Assembly (NCBI GenBank): GCA_030531135.1
Contig: JAUNOJ010000040.1
Span: forward strand, 1-11,125
From: Sutterellaceae bacterium
GTDB lineage: Bacteria > Pseudomonadota > Gammaproteobacteria > Burkholderiales > Burkholderiaceae_F
Length of the DNA: 11,125 nucleotides
Reading direction: 5' to 3'
The position numbers and the translations under genes are program-made. Positions 1 through 8,197 of this stretch are shown here, piece by piece. The notes under the pieces are model-generated. The model did no database searches. It saw nothing but the letters and a program-made list of their open reading frames with translations, and was not told where the DNA came from. Position 1 is the first letter of the stretch, and each line of letters begins with the position of its first letter.

Positions 1-1227
1 CGTGCACAAAAATTAAGTGAACAGGAAGTTGTCAAAGCGGCACTTCAAGCCATTGTGCGTGACGAAAAGGTGACCATCGCCGATCAAATCGCCATTACCG
101 AAGTCGAAGCCCCGCCTTTCCATGAAAAAGAACGCGGTTTGAACCTGATCGAACGCTTCAAGGCTTTGGGTTTGACCGATGTGACGATGGATCCCGAGGG
201 TAATGTCATTGCCATCCGTCGCGGTACCGGCAACGGTCCGTTGTTGGTTTTGGGCGCTCACCAGGATACGGTTTTCCCGGCCGGCACCGACGTAAAGGTC
301 AAGGAAATCGACGGCGTGTTCCACGGCCCCGGTATCAGCGACGACGCTCGCGGCTTGGCTGTGATTTTGCAGGTATTGCGCACGATGCAGGAATTTGACA
401 TCCAGACTGTGGGCGATTTGTACTTTGTTTGCACGGTCGGCGAAGAAGGTAACGGCGATCTGCGCGGCTCCAAGTACTTGTTCCACAAGTCCGGTTTGCC
501 TGTCGACGGCTTTATTTCGGTTGACGGCGCCGATGTGACGCGTTTGCTTTCGGCTGCAACCGGCTCCAAGCGCTATCGCGTGCATTTCGACGGCCCGGGC
601 GGCCACTCTTGGAAGAATTTCGGTCTTCCTTCTGCCATTCATGCCATGGGGCGCGCCATTGCCAAGGTGGGCGACGTCGTTCCGTGCGCCGATCCCAAGA
701 CGACCTATACGTGCGGCACGATTTCGGGCGGCACCACCGTGAACTCCATCGCCGCGCATTGCGAAATGGAATTGGATATGCGCAGTGCCGGTGCCAAGGA
801 ACTTGACGAAATTGAAGCCAAACTCCTGCCCTTGTTTGAAGAAGCCTGCCGCGAAGAAAATGCCCGTTGGGGTGCCGAAGGCGAACAGGCCGTGAAGTTG
901 ACGCTCGAGCCCATCGGTCATCGTCCGGGCGGTCAGCAGTCCGACGACGTGAGCGTCTTGCAGGCCTCTCGTGCCGCGATGAAGGCCGTCGGCATCGAAC
1001 TCAAGAAGTATGACGTGGCTTCCACCGACCACAACATCGCCATCAACTGCAAAGTGCCCGCAACCACGTTGGGCGGCGGCGGTACCGAGGGTTACAACCA
1101 CAACGTCAAGGAATGGTGGGATCCGACCGACAGCTATCAGGGTCCGCAGTTGGCGTTTATGACGAGCTTGTTGCTGTTGGGTTTGAAGGATGTGACGGAG
1201 CCGGTTTTGGAAAAAATCGCTCGTTAA
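1..1227 (+). CDS. M20-family metallopeptidase, 5' end cut off by window edge
   Basis: Zinc-dependent hydrolase of the M20/M25/M40 group (peptidases, aminoacylases, deacylases), probably cytoplasmic. The frame is open from base 1 with no stop, so the gene starts upstream; the GTG at 55 is only an internal codon. 408 residues are visible. Numbering from base 1, the family's metal-site signatures appear in order: AHQDT (His87, Asp89), GISDDARG (Asp114/115), VGEEG (catalytic Glu148 and neighbouring Glu149), SVDGAD, and a C-terminal YNHN (His367). GGHS (His202) lies at the start of the lid/dimerisation domain, as is usual. No signal peptide is visible, but the N-terminus is missing. The exact substrate cannot be read: peptidase T-like, dipeptidase or amidohydrolase roles are all possible. 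It converges with uraA, and a terminator lies 26 bases after its TAA stop. Confidence 0.88.
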   Translation, partial: RAQKLSEQEVVKAALQAIVRDEKVTIADQIAITEVEAPPFHEKERGLNLIERFKALGLTDVTMDPEGNVIAIRRGTGNGPLLVLGAHQDTVFPAGTDVKVKEIDGVFHGPGISDDARGLAVILQVLRTMQEFDIQTVGDLYFVCTVGEEGNGDLRGSKYLFHKSGLPVDGFISVDGADVTRLLSAATGSKRYRVHFDGPGGHSWKNFGLPSAIHAMGRAIAKVGDVVPCADPKTTYTCGTISGGTTVNSIAAHCEMELDMRSAGAKELDEIEAKLLPLFEEACREENARWGAEGEQAVKLTLEPIGHRPGGQQSDDVSVLQASRAAMKAVGIELKKYDVASTDHNIAINCKVPATTLGGGGTEGYNHNVKEWWDPTDSYQGPQLAFMTSLLLLGLKDVTEPVLEKIAR

Positions 1228-1253
1228 TCGTTTGAATCTTCGCGCTTAAAAAC

Positions 1254-1295
1254 AATTCGGCCCCGAGGCTTGAAAAGCTTTCGGGGCCGAATTTT
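1254..1295. terminator. Bidirectional intrinsic terminator between the M20 gene and uraA
   Basis: A perfect 13-bp stem (1254-1266 with 1281-1293), GC-rich in the middle, has an inner arm in which GCTT at 1268-1271 can pair with AAGC at 1275-1278. On the plus strand the stem runs into TTTT at 1292-1295. On the minus strand it is followed by GTTTTTA, so it can end both converging transcripts. It fits exactly in the gap between the two gene ends. Confidence 0.88.
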
Positions 1296-1316
1296 ATCGA
1301 GCAAAGCCGACGGCGA

Positions 1317-2597
1317 TTAACGACGCTCGCCGTAACTCATAATGGCATTGAGCAAGATGGCGCCGAAAGTGGCGGTACCGATACCGCCCAAGGTAAAGCC
1401 GGCGATATTCAATGTGAAGTCGCCGCCGCCCAAAATCAGTGTCACGGCAGCCACGATCAGGTTGCGGTTCTGGCCGAAGTCGACCTGATTGACCACCCAG
1501 ATACGGGCACCGGCAACGGCAATCAAGCCGAACACGACGATGGACGTGCCGCCCAAAATAGCCTGCGGAATCGTTTGGATAACGGCACCGAACTTGGGCG
1601 AGAAGCCCAAAACGATGGCAAAGCAGGCAGCCACGACAAACAGCAACGTGGAGTAGACGCGGTTGGCTGCCATGACGCCGATGTTTTCACCGTAAGTGGT
1701 CACACCCGTACCGCCGACGCTACCGGCAAGAATCGTGGCCAAACCGTCGCCCAAGAAGGCGCGCCCCATATAAGGATCGAGGTTGCGCCCCGTCATTGCG
1801 GTGACGGCTTTGATGTGGCCTAAGTTTTCGGCAATCAAAATGATGACGACCGGTACGATCAGGACGATGGCGTTGGGATCGAACACTGGCGACTGAAAGT
1901 TCGGCAAACCCAACCACTGGGCGTTGGCAACGATTTCAAAGTTAATGGGCTTGCCGTAGCCCATGAGGTTGGCGAGCACAAAGTAGATGAAGTAGCTTAA
2001 AAGCAAGCCGACCAGAATCAATAACTTTTGCAAAAGCCCGCGCGTATAGACGGCGACGCCGCCCACGCACAGCACCGTGACGACTGCCATCCAAGCATCG
2101 AACGTATCGGCGCCGACACTGCGCACGGCCGTCGGTGCCAAGTTCAAACCGATCACGGCCACAACGGCACCGGTTACGACCGGCGGCATCAGTTTTTCAA
2201 CCCACTGCACCCCCGTATACATCACGATCAAACCGACGACGGCATAGACGATACCGCAACAGATGATGCCACCTAGAGCGACGGGAATATTGCCGTTGGC
2301 GCCCGAGCCTGCCACATAGCCCGTGGCGGCAATGACGACACCGATAAAGGCAAAAGAGCTGCCGAGATAACTCGGAACACGGCCTCCGACGATTAAAAAG
2401 AAAAGTATCGTACCGATACCGCTCATCAAAACCGCCACGTTGGGGTCAAAGCCCATCAAAAGGGGCGCCAGAATGGTCGAGCCGAACATTGCAACGACAT
2501 GCTGCAAGCCCAAAGCCACCATCTGACCGCCGGGAAGTCGTTCGTCCGGTCCGATGATGCCGTCCGTTTTGAGTTTCCAAGTCGGGAAGTAACTCAT
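1317..2597 (-). CDS. uraA: Uracil permease, NCS2 (nucleobase:cation symporter-2) family
   Basis: Inner-membrane proton-coupled nucleobase importer, most likely for uracil, feeding pyrimidine salvage. 426 residues, close to the E. coli UraA length (about 430). Many hydrophobic segments are visible, consistent with the 14-helix NCS2 fold. The UraA substrate-site signatures are present: IAENLGH (Glu257, His261), matching the E. coli Glu241/His245 region, and TTYGENIGVMA (Glu304), matching the Glu290 region. QHVVAMFGS near residues 32-40 is the usual N-terminal motif. The start chosen is the ATG at 2597 (MSYFPTW), preceded by a GGAG Shine-Dalgarno at 2607-2610. The frame stays open further upstream to 2741, but the extra 48 residues look unlike NCS2 proteins and have no better ribosome site. 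Xanthine or other uracil-like specificity cannot be fully excluded. Confidence 0.93.
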   Translation of the reverse strand: MSYFPTWKLKTDGIIGPDERLPGGQMVALGLQHVVAMFGSTILAPLLMGFDPNVAVLMSGIGTILFFLIVGGRVPSYLGSSFAFIGVVIAATGYVAGSGANGNIPVALGGIICCGIVYAVVGLIVMYTGVQWVEKLMPPVVTGAVVAVIGLNLAPTAVRSVGADTFDAWMAVVTVLCVGGVAVYTRGLLQKLLILVGLLLSYFIYFVLANLMGYGKPINFEIVANAQWLGLPNFQSPVFDPNAIVLIVPVVIILIAENLGHIKAVTAMTGRNLDPYMGRAFLGDGLATILAGSVGGTGVTTYGENIGVMAANRVYSTLLFVVAACFAIVLGFSPKFGAVIQTIPQAILGGTSIVVFGLIAVAGARIWVVNQVDFGQNRNLIVAAVTLILGGGDFTLNIAGFTLGGIGTATFGAILLNAIMSYGERR

Positions 2598-2673
2598 TTT
2601 GCTTTTCTCCAAAATTTTCGTGCTCAAGGTTGAAAAAATGACAAAGAGATCCTTTGGGCACGCTCGGTGAGAA

Positions 2674-2679
2674 ATTGTA
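2674..2679 (-). promoter_or_regulatory. Possible -10 box for uraA
   Basis: TACAAT on the minus strand, 77 bases before the uraA ATG, differs from the sigma-70 consensus TATAAT by one base. No good -35 box lies at the right distance: a TTGCAA upstream is 21 bases away, too far. Tentative only. Confidence 0.22.
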
Positions 2680-2861
2680 ACGAGAAAAAACGTTGAGAAT
2701 TTGCAACCGCTTGAAAAAGCAGGCTTTTTTGGTTCCCTCAAGTGGAAAGATCGGCGAAAATGGGCGAAAATACGCCCTTTGCAAAAGATTGTCGTTGCAG
2801 AGGGAAGCGGAACTTTGAAAGCGTTCGGTTACCGTCGGCAAGCTCTGCGACATTATTCATT

Positions 2862-2880
2862 CCCGACCCGAAGCGTCGGG
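2862..2880 (+). other. Small hairpin in the prfC leader
   Basis: CCCGAC (2862-2867) and GTCGGG (2875-2880) form a perfect 6-bp GC-rich stem with a 7-base loop, ending 15 bases before the prfC ATG. No T-run follows, so it is not a terminator. It sits just upstream of where the ribosome would bind and could influence initiation; this role is inference. Confidence 0.3.
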
Positions 2881-2895
2881 CAAATTACAAAGAAC

Positions 2896-4494
2896 ATGTC
2901 CAAACAAGCCATTCAAAGAGAAGTTAAACGTCGTCGCACGTTTGCCAACATTTCTCACCCTGACGCCGGTAAAACGACGTTGACCGAAAAGTTGTTGCTT
3001 TTCGGCGGAGCCATCCAGATGGCCGGTGCCGTCAAGGGGCGTAAGGCCAGTCGCCATGCGACGAGCGACTGGATGGAAGTGGAAAAGCAACGCGGTATCT
3101 CCGTGACGAGCTCCGTGATGCAGTTCGAGTATCGCGACCATATTATCAATTTGCTCGACACCCCGGGGCATGAAGACTTTTCCGAAGACACCTATCGCGT
3201 GTTGACGGCAGTGGACGCCGCCGTCATGGTCATCGATGCCGCCAAGGGTGTGGAAGCCCAAACGATCAAGCTTTTGAATGTTTGCCGTATGCGCAATACG
3301 CCGATCATTACTTTCATCAACAAGCTTGACCGAGAAGTGCGCGATCCCTTGGATTTGCTGGGAGAAATCGAGTCGGTTCTGAAACTTCAGTGCGTTCCCA
3401 TCACTTGGCCGATCGGTATGGGCAAGACCTTCCGCGGCGTTTTCTCTTTGATGAAGAACCGCTTGGTGCGTTTCGCTCCGGGTACCGAAAAGGTGGCCGA
3501 CGATACCGAATGCATCGAAGGCTTGGACAACCCTCGTTTGGATGAACTTTTCCCGATGGAAATGGGACCGGTGCGAGAATCCGTCGAATTGGTGCAAGGG
3601 GCTACGGAACCTTTCGATCTTGATGCTTTCTTGGCCGGGCAGCAATCTCCGGTGTTCTTCGGTTCGGGCGTGAACAATTTCGGTGTCAAAGACGTTTTGG
3701 AAGCCTTGGTCGATTGGGCTCCCGAACCGCAAAAGCGCGATGCCGGCTCGCGTAGCGTTGAGCCGCTGGAAGAACCCTTTACCGGATTCGTGTTCAAGAT
3801 TCAGGCCAATATGGATCCGCGACACCGCGACCGCATCGCCTTTTTCCGCGTTTGCTCCGGTTGCTATACGCCGGGCATGAAGGTGCAGCACGTGCGCGAA
3901 AAGCGTGAAATGAAAATTGCCAACGCCCTGACCTTTATGGCCAATGAGCGCGTGCACATGCAAGAGGCTTATGCGGGTGACATCATCGGTATTTATAACC
4001 ACGGGCAGTTGCATATCGGCGATACGCTGACCGAAGGCGAGCAGTTGGGCTTTACCGGCATTCCGTACTTTGCTCCCGAACTTTTCCGTTCGGCTCGCGC
4101 TCGAGATCCGTTAAAGGGCAAGCAATTGCAACAGGGCTTGAAGGAGCTTGGCGAAGAAGGGGCCATTCAGGTTTTCGAAGGCGAATTCGGCAACTTGATG
4201 TTGGGTGCCGTCGGCCAACTGCAGTTTGAAATCGTGGCGCAACGTTTGGCGACCGAATACAAGGTCGATGCCATCTATGAAGCCACCGACGTTTCGACCG
4301 CCCGCTGGTTGGTTTTCCCGGATGAGAAAACCAAAAAGGACTTCTGCGAAGAGCAGGCCAATCGACTGGCTCGCGATTGCGAAGGCAACCTTTGCTACAT
4401 GGCCACCTCGGTTTATAACTTGATGACTACGCAAAAACACTGGCCCGACGTGCAGTTTTTAACGACGCGCGAACAAGGTCAAAAGTTCGAGTAA
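2896..4494 (+). CDS. prfC: Peptide chain release factor 3 (RF3)
   Basis: Translational GTPase that removes RF1/RF2 from the ribosome after peptide release. 532 residues, nearly the same as E. coli RF3 (529). The GTPase motifs are in place: P-loop SHPDAGKTT at 20-28, switch I RGIS at 67-70, DTPGH at 88-92 and NKLD at 142-145. The RF3-specific [14 protein letters not shown] segment (57-70) separates it from EF-G and LepA. Domains II and III follow to the C-terminus with no gap. The ATG at 2896 gives the standard MSKQ-type N-terminus. The Shine-Dalgarno is weak (AAAGAA), although the frame is open for 65 codons further upstream without any family resemblance. First gene of a likely three-gene operon with the GNAT and HAD genes. 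Confidence 0.96.
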   Translation: MSKQAIQREVKRRRTFANISHPDAGKTTLTEKLLLFGGAIQMAGAVKGRKASRHATSDWMEVEKQRGISVTSSVMQFEYRDHIINLLDTPGHEDFSEDTYRVLTAVDAAVMVIDAAKGVEAQTIKLLNVCRMRNTPIITFINKLDREVRDPLDLLGEIESVLKLQCVPITWPIGMGKTFRGVFSLMKNRLVRFAPGTEKVADDTECIEGLDNPRLDELFPMEMGPVRESVELVQGATEPFDLDAFLAGQQSPVFFGSGVNNFGVKDVLEALVDWAPEPQKRDAGSRSVEPLEEPFTGFVFKIQANMDPRHRDRIAFFRVCSGCYTPGMKVQHVREKREMKIANALTFMANERVHMQEAYAGDIIGIYNHGQLHIGDTLTEGEQLGFTGIPYFAPELFRSARARDPLKGKQLQQGLKELGEEGAIQVFEGEFGNLMLGAVGQLQFEIVAQRLATEYKVDAIYEATDVSTARWLVFPDEKTKKDFCEEQANRLARDCEGNLCYMATSVYNLMTTQKHWPDVQFLTTREQGQKFE

Positions 4495-4499
4495 GAAAA

Positions 4500-5003
4500 A
4501 TGACGGAACAATTTCCTGCAATCACGATTCGAAAGGCCGCGGCAAACGATTTGCAGACCTTGGTCGATATTGAGGCACGATGCTTTCCGGCAGCCGAAGC
4601 CGCAGACGAAAGTCGTTTTAAAGAACGTTTGGCGGTTTTTGCGGATCACTTTTGGATTGCCGAATTGGATGGTCGTCCCGTGGGTTTTATCAACGGGATG
4701 GTGATCGATCAGACGGTGATTGACGATGTGATGTATGCCGATGCACACATGCATCGCCCTGACGGCGCTTGGCAGAGCGTATTCGGTTTGGATGTGTTGC
4801 CCGAATATCGTCGTCGCGGCTATGCCGCAGAGCTGATGAAGGCCTTGATCGCATCGGCCGAGCTAGCCGGGCGCAAGGGTTGTGTGTTGACCTGCAAGGA
4901 TCACATGATTCATTACTACGAGCGCTTCGGATACAGGAATATGGGGGTTTCGGCTTCCGAGCACGGTCATGCAAAGTGGAACGACATGATTTTGGAGTTT
5001 TGA
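4500..5003 (+). CDS. GNAT N-acetyltransferase, arylalkylamine N-acetyltransferase-like
   Basis: Predicted cytoplasmic acetyl-CoA-dependent acyltransferase of 167 residues, the normal length for a single GNAT domain. Acetyl-CoA-binding motif A is clear: GLDVLPEYRRRGYA (about 96-109), with RRRGYA as the pyrophosphate-binding Q/RxxGxG/A loop. Motif B follows with IHYYERFGY (137-145), where a Tyr is at the usual general-acid position. The EARCFPAAEAA segment (25-35) near the N-terminus resembles bacterial relatives of serotonin/arylalkylamine N-acetyltransferase. The acceptor substrate cannot be told from sequence; amines or polyamine-like compounds are possible. The ATG is 5 bases after the prfC stop and the preceding GAGTAAGA could serve as ribosome site, so it is probably co-transcribed with prfC. 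No functional link to RF3 is evident. Confidence 0.85.
   Translation: MTEQFPAITIRKAAANDLQTLVDIEARCFPAAEAADESRFKERLAVFADHFWIAELDGRPVGFINGMVIDQTVIDDVMYADAHMHRPDGAWQSVFGLDVLPEYRRRGYAAELMKALIASAELAGRKGCVLTCKDHMIHYYERFGYRNMGVSASEHGHAKWNDMILEF
4994..4997 (+). promoter_or_regulatory. Ribosome-binding site deciding a TTG start for the HAD gene
   Basis: GGAG lies inside the last codons of the GNAT gene, 8 bases before TTG at 5006. It is too close (2 bases) to the other candidate TTG at 5000. No ATG or GTG stands near the DLDGT motif, which makes TTG 5006 the best start. Confidence 0.6.
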
Positions 5004-5005
5004 TT

Positions 5006-5695
5006 TTGAAAAACTACAAAGCGGTTTTGTTTGACTTGGACGGAACATTGGTGGATTCCGTCGACGATTTGGCCTACGGCGTCAATTCGGTGATGGATTT
5101 TTTTCGCAAGCCGAGATTTACCAGAGAAGAAGTTGCCCGCATGATCGGCAAAGGCGTGCGCGTTTTGCTCGAAAGAGCTTGCGAAGCCAGAGATTTTGTT
5201 GCCGAGCCCGCCTTCATCGATCAGGTTCAGACGCTTTACGAACGCATCATGACACAAAGGGCGCCGGGCAAGGCTCAGTTCTATCCCGGCGCGCTTGAGG
5301 CTGTCGAACAAATGCGTGCGTCGGGTTATCGCACGGTTTTGGTGACCAACAAGTCCGAGGCGATGACCAAGGACTTCTTGAAAAAGCAAAACATCGAACA
5401 CCTCTTTGATTTGGTCGTGACTCCGAACAAAGATCGACGTCCGAAACCGAGCGGCGACATGCTTCGCAGTGCGCTCTACGATCTCGGTTGCGATTGCAAA
5501 GAGTGCCTGATGGTCGGCGACTCTCGCAACGATGCTTTGGAAGCCGCTGCTTGCGGTATGGACGTTGCGCTGGTGGAAACGGGCTACAACGAAGGCGAGC
5601 CCATCGATCGGTGGGCTCGCAAAAACGGCTTTGACAATGTTCGGAAAGACGTTGCCGCCGTCTGGCAGTGGCTCAAGAACAACTCGCCCGAATAA
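5006..5695 (+). CDS. gph: HAD-superfamily phosphatase, phosphoglycolate phosphatase-like
   Basis: Magnesium-dependent phosphatase, probably removing phosphate from 2-phosphoglycolate (produced during DNA repair) or a similar small substrate. 229 residues with a TTG start, the usual size for Gph. All four HAD motifs are seen: motif I FDLDGTLVDS with nucleophile Asp10 and acid/base Asp12; motif II VLVTNKS with Thr114; motif III RRPKP with Lys147; motif IV MVGDSRNDA with Asp172 and Asp176. A helical cap domain lies between motifs I and II (about 17-90), placing it in the C1 cap type. The start is 2 bases after the GNAT stop, suggesting translational coupling. The frame is open far upstream inside the GNAT gene, but that is a shadow. 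Within the HAD family, the gph assignment is likely but not certain. Confidence 0.85.
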   Translation: MKNYKAVLFDLDGTLVDSVDDLAYGVNSVMDFFRKPRFTREEVARMIGKGVRVLLERACEARDFVAEPAFIDQVQTLYERIMTQRAPGKAQFYPGALEAVEQMRASGYRTVLVTNKSEAMTKDFLKKQNIEHLFDLVVTPNKDRRPKPSGDMLRSALYDLGCDCKECLMVGDSRNDALEAAACGMDVALVETGYNEGEPIDRWARKNGFDNVRKDVAAVWQWLKNNSPE

Positions 5696-5714
5696 CAATC
5701 CCGGTTGCGATCGA

Positions 5715-6839
5715 TCAAGCGGCACCGGTCCGCTTGCGGAAATGCAATGACGAACCGAAGCGATTGAAACCGATTTCTCGCCCTGTGACGGCAAGGATTT
5801 CTTTTTCGATGAAAACGTTGCTGTCCGGGCTCGATTCGGTGCCTTGCTTATTGTCGTAGAGCTGATAGCTTGCTCGGGTGCGTTGCGGCGTCACGTTGGG
5901 CATCATGACGTTGCAACCCGAGAGGACGGCCAAAGATCTCGCGCCGTTTTGCAGTGTTTCCAAGGCCGTTGCCGCCGCCATGTTGACCGTGGGCAGCACC
6001 AGGCGCGTCGTGGCAAGCATATTGCGCGTCAAGCGCAACAAAGGTGCCTTGTCCATCATCCCTTCTTCGATCATGTCCCCGCCGTGGCTGACGAGATACG
6101 GCCCCATGCCGAGCATGTCCACATCCAGCGACTCGAACGTACGGATGTCTTTGACAAGATCTTCGATCGTCTGTCCCGGAATGCCGATCATCACGCCGGT
6201 GCCGACCTGATAGCCGGCATTGCGCAAGTCTTTCAATGCCTTGATGCGGGCAGGCCACGTTTTTTGCAATGCGCCTTGTCCGGAGTGAAGATGCTCGAAC
6301 AAGGCTCGGTTGCTTGTTTCGATGCGCAACAGATAACGCAACGCATTACGATTGCCCGAAGCTTTCGCCCAGCGCTCGTATGTTTCGGGCGTTTGTTCGC
6401 CGAACGACAATGTCATGCCGCAACCGTCGGCAACCGCCATTTCAACGCTGAGCTTGTGAATCGAGTCAATGACGTCTTCGATAAAGTCGATGAATTTCGG
6501 ATCGTCTCTCTCGCCGCTTTGCAAAGCCACGGAGCCGTAGCCGGCACGAATGGAATAACGCACGGCTTCCAAAATTTCTTCTTTCGTCAAACTGTAGCGT
6601 TTGGCGTTTCGATTGCCCTTGCGAATGCCGCAATAACGACAGTCGTATGTACAGATATTGCTGATTTCAATCAGACCGCGAAAAAAGACGTAGTTGCCGT
6701 GCGTGCGCGTCGTGCGATCGAAAGCTTCGCGATAAAGCGCCTGGCAATCTTCTTCGGAATCCAGTTGCAACAATCGGGCAATGTCGTCATCGTCAAACGA
6801 GGGTTGCTTTAACAATTCGGCGAGCGTTTTTTGGGGCAT
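5715..6839 (-). CDS. hydE: [FeFe] hydrogenase maturase HydE (radical SAM)
   Basis: Radical S-adenosylmethionine enzyme that works with HydG and HydF to build the diiron subcluster of the H-cluster; it acts on a HydG-derived iron-cysteine complex. 374 residues. The radical-SAM cluster motif CxxxCxxC is at Cys63, Cys67 and Cys70, in IEISNICTYDCRYCGIRKG, the same numbering as in Thermotoga HydE. Downstream, SVALQSGER, LRIETSNRALF and TGVMIGIPGQT are typical HydE blocks. The optional second cluster near the C-terminus appears absent: the SGCN region has one Cys without the partners expected in Thermotoga. The start is ATG 6839 with AAGAGA upstream; an ATG 24 bases earlier overlaps hydF and lacks a good ribosome site. 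It lies 13 bases after hydF in the same direction and surely shares its transcript. It ends 19 bases from the converging HAD gene. Confidence 0.95.
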   Translation of the reverse strand: MPQKTLAELLKQPSFDDDDIARLLQLDSEEDCQALYREAFDRTTRTHGNYVFFRGLIEISNICTYDCRYCGIRKGNRNAKRYSLTKEEILEAVRYSIRAGYGSVALQSGERDDPKFIDFIEDVIDSIHKLSVEMAVADGCGMTLSFGEQTPETYERWAKASGNRNALRYLLRIETSNRALFEHLHSGQGALQKTWPARIKALKDLRNAGYQVGTGVMIGIPGQTIEDLVKDIRTFESLDVDMLGMGPYLVSHGGDMIEEGMMDKAPLLRLTRNMLATTRLVLPTVNMAAATALETLQNGARSLAVLSGCNVMMPNVTPQRTRASYQLYDNKQGTESSPDSNVFIEKEILAVTGREIGFNRFGSSLHFRKRTGAA

Positions 6840-6852
6840 TGCGATTCTCTTT

Positions 6853-8145
6853 TTAAGGCACATTCAATTTGGTCATGAGTTCGGCGCGCGCTTCGTCATA
6901 GGCCTTCTTGGCTTCGGGGTGCAACTCCAGCGCACGCGGCAAAACACCTTGCAAGTAACTGATGGCCACGCCGTAATTGGTCATGGAGACGCCTTGAGCG
7001 TCAGCTGCATGAACGCGAGACAGCATATGGCGACGCGTCACGACACATCCGCCGCACTGCAGAATAATTTTGTACGGGGTCAAGTCGACGGGAAAGTCTT
7101 TGCCGACAACAACTTCGATATCCAAGGGGCCGCCGACTTTCTTTTCTAACCAACGCGGCAATTTTTTGCGGCCGATATCGTCGGGTTGCGGATGGTGCGA
7201 GCACGTTTCGCAAATCATCACTTTGTCGCCGGGTTTTAAAAATTCCAACATGGCGGCACCGCGCGCCATTTCAATCAGATCGCTTTTGGCATAGGCCATC
7301 TGAATGGAAAAAGTGGTGACGGGAATTTCACGTGGAACATCGCCGCAAACACGCTCTACAACCTGGCTGTCGGTCACGACAAAGGCGATGTTGCCTTTGG
7401 CCTCGGCAACGGCCTCAGAGACGCGATTTTCGCGCACCACGAGGCATTTTGCGTCCGCATCGAGGATTTCGCGAACGGCTTGAACTTGCGGAAGGATGAG
7501 TCGTCCTTTGGGGGCTCCCGTATCGATGGGTGTCACGAGCATGACGGTGTCGCCGGGTTTGACCAAATCTCCCATCAAAGGACGATCAGGTTCGGTTTTT
7601 GCGGTGACGATATCGATAATGGCTTGACGCAAAGCGTCAATGCCCTTTTTCGAGACGGCCGAAGTGATCACCGACTTAAAGCCGAGTTTGTCGACGGATT
7701 CGACTGTTGCCGCAAGCGTATCGGCATCGACCGTATCGGATTTGTTGATGACGACAACGCAAGGCGTGGTGTTTTCGCGCACGCGAACGATCAGGCCCGT
7801 TTCATATTCGGTGAGCCCCGCAGCATCGCAGACGATGAGCGCAACATCCATCCAACCGAGCACGGAAAGACTGCGTTCGGTTCTCAGTGCACCGAGTTCT
7901 CCGACATCGTCAATACCGGCCGTATCGATGAAAACGACAGGGCCGATGGGTGCGAGTTCGCAAGCTTTTTCGACCGGATCGGTCGTGGTGCCGGCAATGT
8001 CGCTGACGATGGCGATATTTTGATTGGTCAGAGCATTGATCAAAGAGGATTTGCCGGCGTTACGGCGACCGAATAACCCGATATGCAAGCGCAATCCCTT
8101 GGGGGTTTCTTGACGGGAAGCCATATTGGGGCCTTGAGACGACAT
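6853..8145 (-). CDS. hydF: [FeFe] hydrogenase maturation GTPase/scaffold HydF
   Basis: GTPase and iron-sulphur scaffold on which the diiron subcluster is assembled before transfer to HydA. 430 residues. The N-terminal GTPase domain carries GRRNAGKS (26-33), AGTTTDP (51-57), DTAG (74-77), NKSD (134-137) and a G5-like TSA (161-163). A dimerisation domain follows. The C-terminal cluster-binding domain has TCSHHP with Cys315 and His317, and QCGGC with Cys364 and Cys367, which fits the CxH...CxxC ligand set of HydF. The residue before Cys364 is Gln363, where His is usual. The start is ATG 8145, set by a near-perfect AAGGAGT site; the frame runs to 8199 but without a ribosome site. It is first in a hydF-hydE unit behind its own leader and after the terminator of the hydrogenase operon. 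hydG is not present here. Confidence 0.96.
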   Translation of the reverse strand: MSSQGPNMASRQETPKGLRLHIGLFGRRNAGKSSLINALTNQNIAIVSDIAGTTTDPVEKACELAPIGPVVFIDTAGIDDVGELGALRTERSLSVLGWMDVALIVCDAAGLTEYETGLIVRVRENTTPCVVVINKSDTVDADTLAATVESVDKLGFKSVITSAVSKKGIDALRQAIIDIVTAKTEPDRPLMGDLVKPGDTVMLVTPIDTGAPKGRLILPQVQAVREILDADAKCLVVRENRVSEAVAEAKGNIAFVVTDSQVVERVCGDVPREIPVTTFSIQMAYAKSDLIEMARGAAMLEFLKPGDKVMICETCSHHPQPDDIGRKKLPRWLEKKVGGPLDIEVVVGKDFPVDLTPYKIILQCGGCVVTRRHMLSRVHAADAQGVSMTNYGVAISYLQGVLPRALELHPEAKKAYDEARAELMTKLNVP

Positions 8146-8151
8146 GGGCAA

Positions 8152-8158
8152 ACTCCTT
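8152..8158 (-). promoter_or_regulatory. Strong ribosome-binding site fixing the hydF start
   Basis: AAGGAGT on the minus strand, 6 bases before ATG 8145. It decides between this start and the upstream in-frame ATG at 8199, which has no such site. Confidence 0.8.
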
Positions 8159-8197
8159 TGTGTAGAAAAAATGCAAGGACTGATTAGGCGAGTCGAC

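Larger units (their letters stand above)
2598..2895. other. Divergent intergenic region between uraA and prfC
   Basis: 298 bases that must hold the promoters for uraA (leftward) and prfC (rightward). On the uraA side there is a TACAAT box. On the prfC side no convincing -35/-10 pair was found. Three short inverted repeats are visible: AAAAAG/CTTTTT around 2714-2730, GGGCG/CGCCC around 2762-2777, and CCCGAC/GTCGGG at 2862-2880. Open frames crossing this region (for example the 5' extension of the prfC frame to 2701) show no recognisable protein and are treated as non-coding. Confidence 0.5.

Noticed and set aside
13..1101. 362-codon minus-strand frame opposite the M20 peptidase gene
   Set aside because: Mirror of a conserved gene, no ribosome site and no recognisable domain. 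The same applies to those at 2857-4014 (-), 4967-5794 (-) and 5844-6812 (+).
2701..2895. 65-codon N-terminal extension of RF3
   Set aside because: The MSKQ start gives the standard RF3 length and the extension has no similarity to RF3 N-termini; it is intergenic DNA that happens to be open.
5716..5736. Inverted repeat CAAGCGG/CCGCTTG over the hydE stop as a terminator between hydE and the HAD gene
   Set aside because: The 7-bp stem with a 7-base loop is followed by no T-run on either strand and lies mostly within the hydE coding sequence; termination here is not supported.
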